This document shows positions 34,899 to 42,089 of a stretch of DNA of 54,445 nt, in pieces. Source of the stretch: Niveispirillum sp. (GTDB taxonomy: Bacteria > Pseudomonadota > Alphaproteobacteria > Azospirillales > Azospirillaceae); contig NZ_JAGOGJ010000038.1 in assembly GCF_017996735.1 (NCBI RefSeq), positions 1-54,445 on the forward strand, given 5' to 3'. A program made the position numbers and the translations under genes. Positions within the stretch are counted from its first letter, which is position 1, and each line of letters begins with the position of its first letter. A model generated the notes under the pieces. That model was given only the letters and a program-made list of their open reading frames with translations, was not told where the DNA came from and did no database searches.

Positions 34899-35822
34899 AT
34901 GTCGTTCAAGACCATGCGTGCCGCCCTGGTTGTCGCCGCCCTCGGGTCGGTCGCCGCCGTCGCACTGTCCCCGGCCATGGCCCAGGATGCGGCCAAGCCG
35001 GCCGCGGCCCCGGCCGCCAAGCCCGCCGCCGGCGGTTCGGCGCTGGCCGACGACCCGGTTGTCGCCCGCGCTAATGGCAAGGAATTCAAGCGCTCCGACG
35101 TGATCGCCCTGCTGCAGCAGCTTGATCCGCAGGTGCAGCAGATGCCGTTGCAGATGATCTATCCGCAGTTGGTCGATCAGTTGATCCAGGCCCAACTGGT
35201 GACCGAAGCCGGCTACAAGGCCAAATTGCAGGATAGCGCCGACGTCAAGAAGCGCCTGAAGCTGGCCGAGGAGCAGTTCGTGCAGCAGGCCTGGCTGAAG
35301 GGCGAGATCGACAAGAAGCTGACCGCCGACAAGCTGAAGGCCGCCTACGACAAGTGGATCAAGGAGAACCCGCCGCAGGACGAGGTTCGCGCCAGCCACA
35401 TCCTGGTGAAGACCAAGGAAGAGGCCGACGCCATCATCAAACAGCTCAAGGGCGGCGCCGACTTCGCCAAGCTGGCGGCCGAGAAGGGCACCGACGGCAC
35501 CAAGGACCAGGGCGGCGACCTGGGCTATTTCGTGAAGGACCGCATGGTCCCGGCCTTCGCCGAAGCCGCTTTCGCGATGAAGGTGGGAGAGATCAGCCAG
35601 ACCCCGCTGCAGACCGAATTCGGCTTCCATGTCATCAAGCTGGTCGACAAGCGCAAGCAGACCCCGCCGACCTTTGACCAGGCCACGCCGCAGCTTCGCC
35701 AGATGGTGGCGCAGGACATTGCCGAGGAGCTGGTGAAGGGCCTGGAAAAGACCGCCAAGGTCGAAAAGTTCAACATTGACGGCACGCCAATGGCCAACGC
35801 CCCGGCGCCGCAGAAGAAGTAA
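34899..35822 (+). CDS. Periplasmic parvulin-type peptidyl-prolyl isomerase
   Basis: A 307-residue foldase of the PpiC/SurA/PrsA type. Signal peptide: MSFKTMRAALVVAALGSVAAVALSPAMAQ, then an Ala/Pro/Lys-rich linker. An N-terminal helical chaperone part (about 50-160) precedes the parvulin domain: EVRASHILVKTKEEADAII, FAKLAAEKGTDGTKDQGGDLG, and MVPAFAEAAFAMKVGEISQTP with the closing FGFHVIKLVDKR. All core residues of the parvulin fold appear. The protein should help fold outer-membrane or periplasmic proteins. ATG 34899 has AGGGA upstream. It is divergent from secA across a 351-base spacer in which I see no other gene, only presumed promoters. A strong hairpin follows the gene. Confidence 0.9.
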   Translation: MSFKTMRAALVVAALGSVAAVALSPAMAQDAAKPAAAPAAKPAAGGSALADDPVVARANGKEFKRSDVIALLQQLDPQVQQMPLQMIYPQLVDQLIQAQLVTEAGYKAKLQDSADVKKRLKLAEEQFVQQAWLKGEIDKKLTADKLKAAYDKWIKENPPQDEVRASHILVKTKEEADAIIKQLKGGADFAKLAAEKGTDGTKDQGGDLGYFVKDRMVPAFAEAAFAMKVGEISQTPLQTEFGFHVIKLVDKRKQTPPTFDQATPQLRQMVAQDIAEELVKGLEKTAKVEKFNIDGTPMANAPAPQKK

Positions 35823-35864
35823 GCGGCCGACCGTCGTTCCGACCGCCGGTGTTCGCCTGTGTCA

Positions 35865-35892
35865 GGGGCCGCGAGGATTGTCTCGCGGCCCC
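35865..35892 (+). terminator. Intrinsic terminator after the parvulin gene
   Basis: GGGGCCGCGAG (35865-35875), loop GATTGT, CTCGCGGCCCC (35882-35892), followed by TTTC. A perfect 11-bp GC-rich stem 42 bases after the stop codon. Confidence 0.75.
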
Positions 35893-35919
35893 TTTCACAT
35901 CCGGTTCCGAGCCGACCGC

Positions 35920-35994
35920 CGGGCGTTGCCGCTACGCGTCCCCCCCCGGGCGTTGCCGCTACGCGTCCCCCCGGGCGTTGCCGCCCTAAGCGTC
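35920..35994. repeat. Three tandem copies of a 25-27 bp unit including a stop codon
   Basis: The unit CGGGCGTTGCCGCTACGCGTC plus a C-run occurs at 35920-35946 and 35947-35971; a third copy (35972-35994) reads CGGGCGTTGCCGCCCTAAGCG and contains the real stop codon of the minus-strand MtnA-like gene (35986-35988). On the minus strand each copy has TAG at the same place. The C-run length differs (7, 5), as expected for slippage. Confidence 0.85.
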
Positions 35995-37047
35995 GTTGGC
36001 GGCGGGCATGTCGCCCAGGGACAGTGGTTCATGATCGGGGAAACGGTCCAGCAGGGCATCCGCCTCTGCCACCACCGGGCCACGGTCGGTGATGAAGCCG
36101 CTGACCAGTGGCAGGGACAATATGTCCAGACCCGGCGCCGCGATGGCGGCGGGACCCAGGCCCTGCCAGTTGATGGCCGAGGCGGGCAGGCAGACATGCA
36201 AGGGCGCGCCGGATGATTTGGCGGCCCGCGCCAGATCCGCTGTGCCGGCCTGCGCCAGAACATCACCACGGGCATTGGCCCGTAACGCCGCCACGAACAG
36301 CCGTTCCACCACGCCGCGCTGCACCAGATCGACCGCTTCTTCCAGGGTGCAGGGGCTGTGCGGGATGCCGGCTTCCATCATTTCCCAGGTGGTCAGGGGG
36401 CCGATGGTCACCACCTGCGGCGGGGCGATATCCTCCCCCAGCACGCCGCCGGTGGCGCGGCGCAGATCCACCTGTTCCTGTGCCAGGAACAGGCCCGACG
36501 ATGCCGCGCCCCAACCCACCGATGACAGCCAGCCCGGTTCGGAGGCCAGCAGGACCGTCTGTGGCTTGCCATCGCCGCCACCGGCGCCGACTCGGCGCAG
36601 CAGTCCCATGGCGTGCCGGCCGATGGCCAGATTGGCGGCCAGTTCCTCCGTGGCGATGGCGTCGGCTTCCATATAGGCGCGGTCGGCGCGGTCGATCTTG
36701 GGGGTGACGTCCAGAACCTCCCGCATCCGGTCCAGCACGCCGCGCAGGCGTGGGCAGCGTGGATCGATGGTGGCCAGCGCATGCCAGGCCGTCATGACGG
36801 GCACGATGTCGGGATCGCGTCTGGCCGCCAGGGCCAGCCCATAGCCGGCCAGGACCGCAACCAGGCCCGGACCGCGGGCCACGCCGCCGACGATGGCGCC
36901 CAGCACATCACCGACGCTGGCCAGACGCCGGACCAGACATTGCGCAGGAAGGGCCGTCTGGTCGATCAGTTCCACGCCCCAGCCATCATCCGCCAGCCAT
37001 ACCGACTGGTGCCGTACATATCGGCGGAGGGAGGTGGCAGCGGGCAT
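35986..37047 (-). CDS. MtnA/eIF-2B-alpha-like protein, probable loss of catalytic residues
   Basis: A 353-residue protein of the methylthioribose-1-phosphate isomerase/eIF-2B fold. Family order is kept: VELIDQTALPAQ near the start, VARGPGLVAVLAGYGLALAA (cf. VRGAPAIGxxAAYGLAL), a central helix ANLAIGRHAMGLL, LASEPGWLSSVGWGAASSGL, GIPHSPCTLEEAVDLV, LRANARGDVLAQAGTADLARAAKSSGAP in parts, and LPASAIN. In true MtnA the segment before the glycine-rich turn is THCNxGxLAT with the catalytic Cys; here it is ASEPGWLSS. The segment TD(N/S)MAA with the catalytic Asp is here TLEEAVD. Both catalytic residues thus seem lost. It may be a regulatory or different-function paralogue. ATG 37047 has AGGA upstream. 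An ATPase gene lies upstream on the same strand. Confidence 0.65.
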   Translation of the reverse strand: MPAATSLRRYVRHQSVWLADDGWGVELIDQTALPAQCLVRRLASVGDVLGAIVGGVARGPGLVAVLAGYGLALAARRDPDIVPVMTAWHALATIDPRCPRLRGVLDRMREVLDVTPKIDRADRAYMEADAIATEELAANLAIGRHAMGLLRRVGAGGGDGKPQTVLLASEPGWLSSVGWGAASSGLFLAQEQVDLRRATGGVLGEDIAPPQVVTIGPLTTWEMMEAGIPHSPCTLEEAVDLVQRGVVERLFVAALRANARGDVLAQAGTADLARAAKSSGAPLHVCLPASAINWQGLGPAAIAAPGLDILSLPLVSGFITDRGPVVAEADALLDRFPDHEPLSLGDMPAANDA

Positions 37048-37200
37048 AGGAGTCCTGTTTCCGTTTGCGTCCCCACCATGGACCGCCGCTGCGGCGCGGG
37101 TCAAGCCGCGTGACCATGCCCGCACGCGCAGGGCTGTTTCCATGCCCGCCGTTTGTCCGGCAATTCCATGCCGGCCCCATCCCGGCCCGGTGTTGCCCGG

Positions 37201-37794
37201 TCAGGGGCTGGCGTCGGCCCGTCCGGCACCCACCCCCGCCGACATCCGATCCCGCACCAGGGACGCCACGGCCGTGACAGGGGCCTTGCCGGTGATGGTC
37301 AGCAGGCGGCGGGGGGCCACATAGCGATGGCACAGCCCTTCCAGCACGGTCTGGAAATGCAACTGCAGCCAGGGATTGGGCGACCGGATGCCATCGGCCG
37401 CGATGGGATGTTCGCCCCAGGGCAACAGCACGACCAGATCGTAATCGGCCATGGCGCAGACGGCGCGGGCCAGCAGCGCCTCCGTCGCGGCGGGATCATC
37501 GACGCCAAATCCGTTGGCCAGCCAGAAGGCGGCCATGTCCAGCGGCGTGCGGTCGGTAATCAGGCCGCCCCGGTCGCGGGCCAGATCCAGGGCCAGATCG
37601 TCGGCATCGCCGGCGATCATGCGGCGATGGCCGTCGCGCGACAGGCTGTGCGGGTCGAAGCCGGCGGCCAGACGGTCGCGCATGCCTTCCGCCCGGACCG
37701 GCAGGCCCAGAAGGTGGGAAAGCGTGGCTGCAAGACTGGTCTTGCCCGTGCCGGCACTGCCCGTGATCCCGATGCGTGGCCGCCGTTCAATCAT
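37201..37794 (-). CDS. P-loop ATPase/kinase, AAA_28 or NadR-like
   Basis: A 197-residue P-loop protein. Walker A is IGITGSAGTGKTSLAATL at the very N terminus. DRGGLITDRTPLDMAAFW contains the DR motif at the end of a strand, as in nucleoside-kinase-like NadR C-terminal domains and the AAA_28 family. YDLVVLLPWGEHPIAADGIR is the strand and lid region with an Arg, and the helical C terminus ends RDRMSAG. No second domain is present. Phosphorylation of a small molecule is possible; the substrate is not known. ATG 37794 has a strong GGAGG site. It is followed 153 bases later by the MtnA-like gene, and is divergent from the binding-protein gene at 37895. Confidence 0.65.
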   Translation of the reverse strand: MIERRPRIGITGSAGTGKTSLAATLSHLLGLPVRAEGMRDRLAAGFDPHSLSRDGHRRMIAGDADDLALDLARDRGGLITDRTPLDMAAFWLANGFGVDDPAATEALLARAVCAMADYDLVVLLPWGEHPIAADGIRSPNPWLQLHFQTVLEGLCHRYVAPRRLLTITGKAPVTAVASLVRDRMSAGVGAGRADASP

Positions 37795-37894
37795 CGACGC
37801 CTCCCCCCGCCTTGCCCGTTCCGTCGCGACCGCACTATGCATTATAAAGTCGCGCCCGCCGGTTGTTCGGCGATCCGGGTCCAAGGATAGCATC

Positions 37895-38794
37895 GTGCCA
37901 ACCAAGCCCGCCGCCAATCCCCGCGAAAGGCGGGGGTCCACCGGCCTTTCCGTCATCGGTCTGATCTATGTCGCCAGCATGGCGTTACTGACGCCGATTG
38001 CGGCGAAAGCGGGGCCGGCGCGCGTCGTGTCGCTTAATCTCTGCACCGACCAGCTTGCCCTCGCCCTGCTGCCGCGCGACCGGATCGCGGCCCTGTCGTT
38101 TCTGGCGGCCGATCCCGGCCTGTCGGCCCTGTCGACCCAGGTGGGGAACATCCCGCTGGTCCAGGGCATGGCGGAGGAGGTGCTGCCCCTGGCGCCGGAT
38201 CTGGTCCTGGCTGGCACTTTCACCACCCGCCCCACCATCGCCCTGCTGCGCGCGCGCGGCGTACCGGTGCTGGAGGTCGGGCTGGTCCAGGATTTCGACG
38301 GAATCCGCGCCCAGATCCGGCAGGTGGCCGCCGCGCTGGATGTTGTGCCGCGCGGGGAAGAGATGATCGCATCCATGGAGGCGACACTGGCGGCGGCCCA
38401 GGCCCCGGCGGGACGGGCCGACCGGCTGCGTGTCCTGTCGCTGGCCCCCGGTGCCTTCACGGCCGGGTCCGGAACCCTGTCGGACGCGGTGATCCGGGCG
38501 GCGGGGCTGGTGAATTACGCGGCAGACAAGGGGCTGGTAGGCTACGGCTATCTGCCGGTTGAAACGGTGGCGGCCGATCCGCCGGACCTGCTGATCGCCA
38601 ATGCGGATGAGGGCGGGCACCCGTCGCTGAACGGGCAGATGCTGACCCATCCTGCCCTGGACCGGGCCGTGCCAGCGGCGGCGCGGCCCGGGGTGCCGGG
38701 CAAGCTCTGGACCTGCGGCGGCCCGTTCACGGCGGATGCGGCCGCGATGCTGGCCCAGGCGCGCGACCGGATATTGTCGGCAAGGGGGGAATGA
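37895..38794 (+). CDS. Periplasmic binding protein, BtuF/FecB-like
   Basis: A 299-residue substrate-binding protein of class III (helical backbone) ABC importers for cobalamin, haem or iron-siderophores. The start is GTG 37895 with AAGGA seven bases upstream. The N-terminal signal runs through LSVIGLIYVASMALLTPIAAKA. The mature part begins RVVSLNLCTDQLALALL, typical of BtuF/FecB, then VPLVQ-like IPLVQGMAEEVLPLAPDLVLA and the second lobe with DAVIRAAGLVNYAADKGLVGYGYLPVE. NLCTDQLALAL matches a proteobacterial subgroup often linked with cobalamin-type permeases. It overlaps the permease gene by four bases. No cobalamin riboswitch or Fur-type site was recognised upstream. Confidence 0.8.
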   Translation: MPTKPAANPRERRGSTGLSVIGLIYVASMALLTPIAAKAGPARVVSLNLCTDQLALALLPRDRIAALSFLAADPGLSALSTQVGNIPLVQGMAEEVLPLAPDLVLAGTFTTRPTIALLRARGVPVLEVGLVQDFDGIRAQIRQVAAALDVVPRGEEMIASMEATLAAAQAPAGRADRLRVLSLAPGAFTAGSGTLSDAVIRAAGLVNYAADKGLVGYGYLPVETVAADPPDLLIANADEGGHPSLNGQMLTHPALDRAVPAAARPGVPGKLWTCGGPFTADAAAMLAQARDRILSARGE

Positions 38795-39780
38795 TGCGGC
38801 GCGTGGCACCCTGGCTTCTGGGCCTGGCCCTGATCCTGTTTTTTGTGACCTCCCTGTCCGTGGGGCCGGCGGCCGTGTCGCTGCCGCTGGTCCTGCGGGA
38901 ATGGTGGGCGGGCGGGGACAGCACGGCGGGCGTGATCTTTGCCCAGATCAGGCTGCCGCGCGCCCTGCTGGGCCTGGGCATCGGCGCCGTGCTGGGCCTG
39001 TCGGGGGCAGCGTTGCAGGGGCTTTTGCGCAACCCGCTGGCCGAGCCGGGGGTGATCGGCGTATCGGCCAGCGCCGGGCTGGGCGCCGTCATCGCCTTTT
39101 ATTCCGGGGCCAGCCTGCTGTTCCCGCTGGCGCTGCCGCTGGGCGGCATGGCGGGGGCGCTGATCGCCGTGACGCTGCTCTATCTGCTGGCCGGACGGCA
39201 GGCATCGGTGCTGACCCTGATCCTGGCCGGCGTGGCCATCAGCAGCCTGGCCGGGGCCCTGACCTCGCTGGCCCTGTCGCTGTCGCCCAACCCCTTCGCC
39301 CTGACGGAGATCGTGTTCTGGATGCTGGGGTCGCTGGCCGACCGGTCCATGAACCATGTGGGCGTGGCCGCCCCGTTCATGGCCGCAGGCGCCCTGCTGC
39401 TGCTGCTGTCTGGACGCGGGCTGGACGCCCTGTCGCTGGGGGAGGGCACGGCGCAGTCCATGGGGTTCAGCCCGCGCCGCACAGGCACCCTGGTCATCCT
39501 GGGCACGGCCCTGTCCGTGGGGGCGGCCGTGTCAGTGGCGGGCGCCATCGGCTTCATCGGGCTGATCGTGCCGCATCTGCTGCGCCCGCTGGCCCGCGCG
39601 CAGCCGTCACGACTGCTGCCTTTGTCGGCGCTGGGCGGGGGGGCCTTGCTGCTGGCCGCCGATACCGCCTTGCGCCTGGGCGGGCCGGGTCCGGAACTGA
39701 AACTGGGCGTGGTGACGGCGCTGCTGGGCGCGCCGTTTTTCCTGGCCCTGGTGCTGAAGACACGCACACGCATGGTGTGA
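38791..39780 (+). CDS. FecCD/BtuC family ABC importer permease
   Basis: A 329-residue inner-membrane permease with nine to ten helices. Family motifs: QIRLPRALLGLGIGAVLGLSG near residue 50, ALQGLLRNPLAEPGVIGVSA (the conserved NPLAxPxxLGxS/A), then LAGVAISSLAGALTSL, FWMLGSLADRS and, for the ATPase contact, GFIGLIVPHLLRPLARAQP. It starts in the ATGA overlap with the binding-protein gene, so both are co-translated. An ATPase (BtuD/FecE type) would be expected next, but the tmRNA gene follows, so the ATPase must be encoded elsewhere. Substrate (B12, haem or siderophore) unresolved. Confidence 0.88.
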   Translation: MMRRVAPWLLGLALILFFVTSLSVGPAAVSLPLVLREWWAGGDSTAGVIFAQIRLPRALLGLGIGAVLGLSGAALQGLLRNPLAEPGVIGVSASAGLGAVIAFYSGASLLFPLALPLGGMAGALIAVTLLYLLAGRQASVLTLILAGVAISSLAGALTSLALSLSPNPFALTEIVFWMLGSLADRSMNHVGVAAPFMAAGALLLLLSGRGLDALSLGEGTAQSMGFSPRRTGTLVILGTALSVGAAVSVAGAIGFIGLIVPHLLRPLARAQPSRLLPLSALGGGALLLAADTALRLGGPGPELKLGVVTALLGAPFFLALVLKTRTRMV

Positions 39781-39859
39781 AGGAAGGGGCGGGGCAGGCA
39801 TCGCCGCCGTCCCCCCGCAAAATATCCCCCTTTAAACCCGCGTTCCGATCGCCTATATG

Positions 39860-40196
39860 AAGCCTGTCGGGTTCGCCCGACTATGGGGATAAACGCGGTG
39901 TGGAATAGACGTTGCGGACCCGGGGGCGGTACCCGGCGCCTCCACCATTCACCTTCGGCCTGACGGCTGCGGGTTCATGGGGGCGAAACAGGATCGACGC
40001 GCGTAATAAAGGCATAGTCTTCCCTCGGCATGATACCGCCGTTATCGGGTCAAACCTCATAGATGCCAACGATAACTCGGCGTCTGACCTTCGCATGGCT
40101 GCCTGATTCCCCCTAAAGGGCGTTAGTCAGTTTGCTTAAGTCGCAGCCCGGGGGGAGCTGGGCAACAGAATCCCCCCACCTTATCTATTTTTTTTC
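39860..40196 (+). ncRNA. ssrA: Circularly permuted two-piece tmRNA
   Basis: The acceptor piece comes first and ends CGCCTCCACCA at 39947; the coding piece starts GGGGGCGAAACAGG at 39979. The acceptor stem GGGGGCG (39979-39985) pairs with CGCCTCC (39937-39943), seven pairs with one G-U. The segment between (39948-39978) is the spacer removed in processing. The tag ORF is 40065-40106: resume codon GCC, peptide ANDNSASDLRMAA, stop TGA. This is the permuted form known from alphaproteobacteria. tmRNA with SmpB rescues stalled ribosomes. The 3' end carries hairpin GGGGGGA (40150-40156)/TCCCCCC (40171-40177) and a T-run (40187-40195). The 5' end near 39860 is estimated. Confidence 0.93.
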
Positions 40197-40218
40197 CCTT
40201 CGTTTTCCTGCCTGCCCC

Positions 40219-41598
40219 TCACGGTGTGGTCCAGGCCGGGGCATCCGTGCCCAGCGGTCCCGCCGGCCGGTCCCAGAAGGCGGGCGCCCCGGGCATGTCC
40301 AGCGCGGGACGCAGGCGGTGGACGGGGCCCCAGCCCGTCATTTCCAGATCCGGTTCATGATCCTCCGGCCCGGCCGGGGCCAGGGGTGGCGCGGTTGCGG
40401 CGGCCGGCGCCATGGTCAGCAGTGCTGCCATCCGCGCCAGAGAGGTGCGCCAGCGCGATCCCCGGCCCGTTGCCGTCCGGTGATTCAGACCATGCAGGGC
40501 GCAGGCGGCCAGCAGGTAACCCGTGGCGTGGTCCAGCGCCTGCACGGGCAGGGGCTGTGGACGGTCGCTCCCCTTCCAATCCATGCCGGCCTGGGCGATG
40601 CCGGTGCTCATCTGCACCAGGCTGTCGAAGCCACGGCGGCCGGCCCAGGGGCCGGTCCAGCCATAGGCCGACAATGACACATCGATCAGGCCGGGCCGGA
40701 TCGCTTGTCGCCGCGCCGCACCCAGACCCAGCCGGTCCAGCGCGTCCGGGCGATAGCCATGCACCACGATATCCGCCCCTGCCAGCAACTGTTCCAGCCG
40801 GGCGCGATCCTCTGGCTGTTTCAGGTCCAGCCGGGCCCGGTGCTTGCCCGGCGTGACGTCGGGCAGAACGCCCGGCTCGTCCCAATCCGGCGGATCGATC
40901 CGCCGCACCGACGCGCCATAGGAGGCGAGGAACCGTGTCGCGACCGGCCCGGCCAGCACGCGGGTCAGGTCCAGCACCCTGATGCCCGCCAGCGGCCGAT
41001 CGGCCTCCACCGCCGCCGCCGGGCCTGCGCCTTCCGTGCCTTCCTCGACCCAGACCAGCGGTTCGGCGGCCAGGGCAGCGCCCTGCGGATGGGCCGCCCA
41101 TGCCTGGCGGCTGCGCATCGCGGCGGCACAGCCGCCTGCTTCCACGACCGCCTGTTCCAGGGCGTCGGCCGACCATTGGGCGACACGGGCGGCAACGGCA
41201 TCCCGGTCGGCCGGCACCCCCAGCACCTGCAGGGCCGCCGCGCGGTGATGCGGGGCATTGGTGTGCAGCCGGATCCAACCATCAGCCGTCGCATAATCAC
41301 CCGCCACCGCATCCCAGGCGGCGGGCAGGGTCCAGCCGACCGGTGTCACCGAGCCCTGGAACCAGAGGGAGGCACGCCGCCAGTCCACCCGGAAAGGGCC
41401 GGGGTCCCGCCCCGCAAGGCGCAGCCGCGCGGCCATGCCCGTTCCGGCGGCAATGAGGCTGGCCGCGGCCAGATCGGAGACGGGGAAGCAGGAAGGCAGG
41501 CTGCCCGCATCCGGGTCCGACAGGGTGAAGGGCAGGTCGGGCAGGTTCAGCGCCTGACGCAACTGCTGCAACAGGAAGGTCAGGGGGTGGGGGTGCAT
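40219..41598 (-). CDS. Class III CoA-transferase (CaiB/BaiF family)
   Basis: A 459-residue member of the CaiB/BaiF family, which moves CoA between carboxylic acids. The family core is in the C-terminal two thirds: PLAGIRVLDLTRVLAGPVATRFLASYGASVRRIDPP, DLKQPEDRARLEQLLAGADIVVHGYRP and LIDVSLSAYGWTGPWAGRRGFDSLVQMSTGIA (all in pieces). About 200 N-terminal residues form a further, degenerate family-like domain (SVTPVGWTLPAAWDAVAGDYA), so the protein resembles the two-domain members. Substrate unknown. ATG 41598 has GGGAG upstream. Upstream lies a 10-3-10 inverted repeat (41658-41680), a probable operator. It converges with ssrA. Confidence 0.82.
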   Translation of the reverse strand: MHPHPLTFLLQQLRQALNLPDLPFTLSDPDAGSLPSCFPVSDLAAASLIAAGTGMAARLRLAGRDPGPFRVDWRRASLWFQGSVTPVGWTLPAAWDAVAGDYATADGWIRLHTNAPHHRAAALQVLGVPADRDAVAARVAQWSADALEQAVVEAGGCAAAMRSRQAWAAHPQGAALAAEPLVWVEEGTEGAGPAAAVEADRPLAGIRVLDLTRVLAGPVATRFLASYGASVRRIDPPDWDEPGVLPDVTPGKHRARLDLKQPEDRARLEQLLAGADIVVHGYRPDALDRLGLGAARRQAIRPGLIDVSLSAYGWTGPWAGRRGFDSLVQMSTGIAQAGMDWKGSDRPQPLPVQALDHATGYLLAACALHGLNHRTATGRGSRWRTSLARMAALLTMAPAAATAPPLAPAGPEDHEPDLEMTGWGPVHRLRPALDMPGAPAFWDRPAGPLGTDAPAWTTP

Positions 41599-41657
41599 GC
41601 GGGAACTCCCGTCAATGGTGCCTGCTCCCTTTGTTGGACCGGAATAATATATGGTCA

Positions 41658-41680
41658 ATATTGATTCATTGAATCAATAT
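41658..41680. promoter_or_regulatory. Perfect 10-3-10 inverted repeat, probable operator
   Basis: ATATTGATTC (41658-41667), spacer ATT, GAATCAATAT (41671-41680). It is AT-rich, symmetric and 60 bases upstream of the CoA-transferase ATG, in a spacer otherwise GC-rich. Such sites are typical for TetR, GntR or MerR dimers. The regulator is not encoded next to it. Confidence 0.55.
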
Positions 41681-41788
41681 ATCGTGCTTTGCCTGTCGAT
41701 TGGGCTGGGGTGCCGCCGATTTGGGCAAGTCGGAATGTTGGACAGGCCGCCCTGTCCGGAAAAGGGCCATATCCGCCGGTTTCCACAC

Positions 41789-41805
41789 TTGGCACGCGAT
41801 TCGCA
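41789..41805 (+). promoter_or_regulatory. Candidate sigma-54 (-24/-12) promoter
   Basis: TTGGCACGCGATTCGCA: the -24 element TTGGCACG is perfect, the -12 element TCGCA has one mismatch to TTGCA, and the GG-to-GC spacing is the required ten bases. It points right, away from the CoA-transferase gene. Transcription would start near 41814 and run into the hairpin/T-run at 41918-41960. Confidence 0.4.
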
Positions 41806-41917
41806 AAGGACTTGGTGCACATGCACAGGGGATATTGGGTGACCCCACCGGCTGGTGACAGGCGGTCGGCATGATGTTGAAATTGGGGTCCCGTGTTGGG
41901 GCCTGGCTGGGGATCGA

Positions 41918-41960
41918 CGCCCGGCAGCGGGGTGACCTGCTGCCGGGCGTTGTTTGTTTG
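41918..41960 (+). terminator. Intrinsic terminator with no recognised upstream gene
   Basis: CGCCCGGCAGC (41918-41928) and GCTGCCGGGCG (41939-41949) form a perfect 11-bp stem, followed by TTGTTTGTTTG (41950-41960). It is oriented to end plus-strand transcription, yet no protein gene on that strand precedes it in the spacer 41599-41960. It therefore suggests a small RNA or short-peptide transcript starting after the candidate sigma-54 promoter. Confidence 0.6.
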
Positions 41961-41978
41961 GGTGACACCCCCCTCCCT

Positions 41979-42089
41979 CGTCATCCCGGCGAAAGCCGGG
42001 ACCCAGCGCAGAGCGGCGTCTGCCGCGATAAGGGTCATATCGGCGCTGACCGCGCCTCACGCTGGGTCCCGGCTTCCGCCGGGATGACG
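41979..42089. repeat. Complete REPIN-like element
   Basis: A 111-base element with outer inverted arms CGTCATCCCGGCGAAAGCCG (41979-41998) plus GGACCCAGCG, and CGCTGGGTCCCGGC through GCCGGGATGACG (ending 42089). Each arm is itself a hairpin (CCCGGCGAAAGCCGGG; CCCGGCTTCCGCCGGG). The inner part, read on the minus strand, contains GTGAGGCGCGGTCAGCGCCG and ATATGA, nearly the same as the element at 20839. Its right half runs into the 3' end of the GNAT gene (stop at 42035). Confidence 0.85.

Noticed and set aside
37795..37894. Cobalamin riboswitch before the BtuF-like gene
   Set aside because: No B12-box (GCCACTG-type) sequence and too little space; only an AT-rich ATTATAAAG is present.
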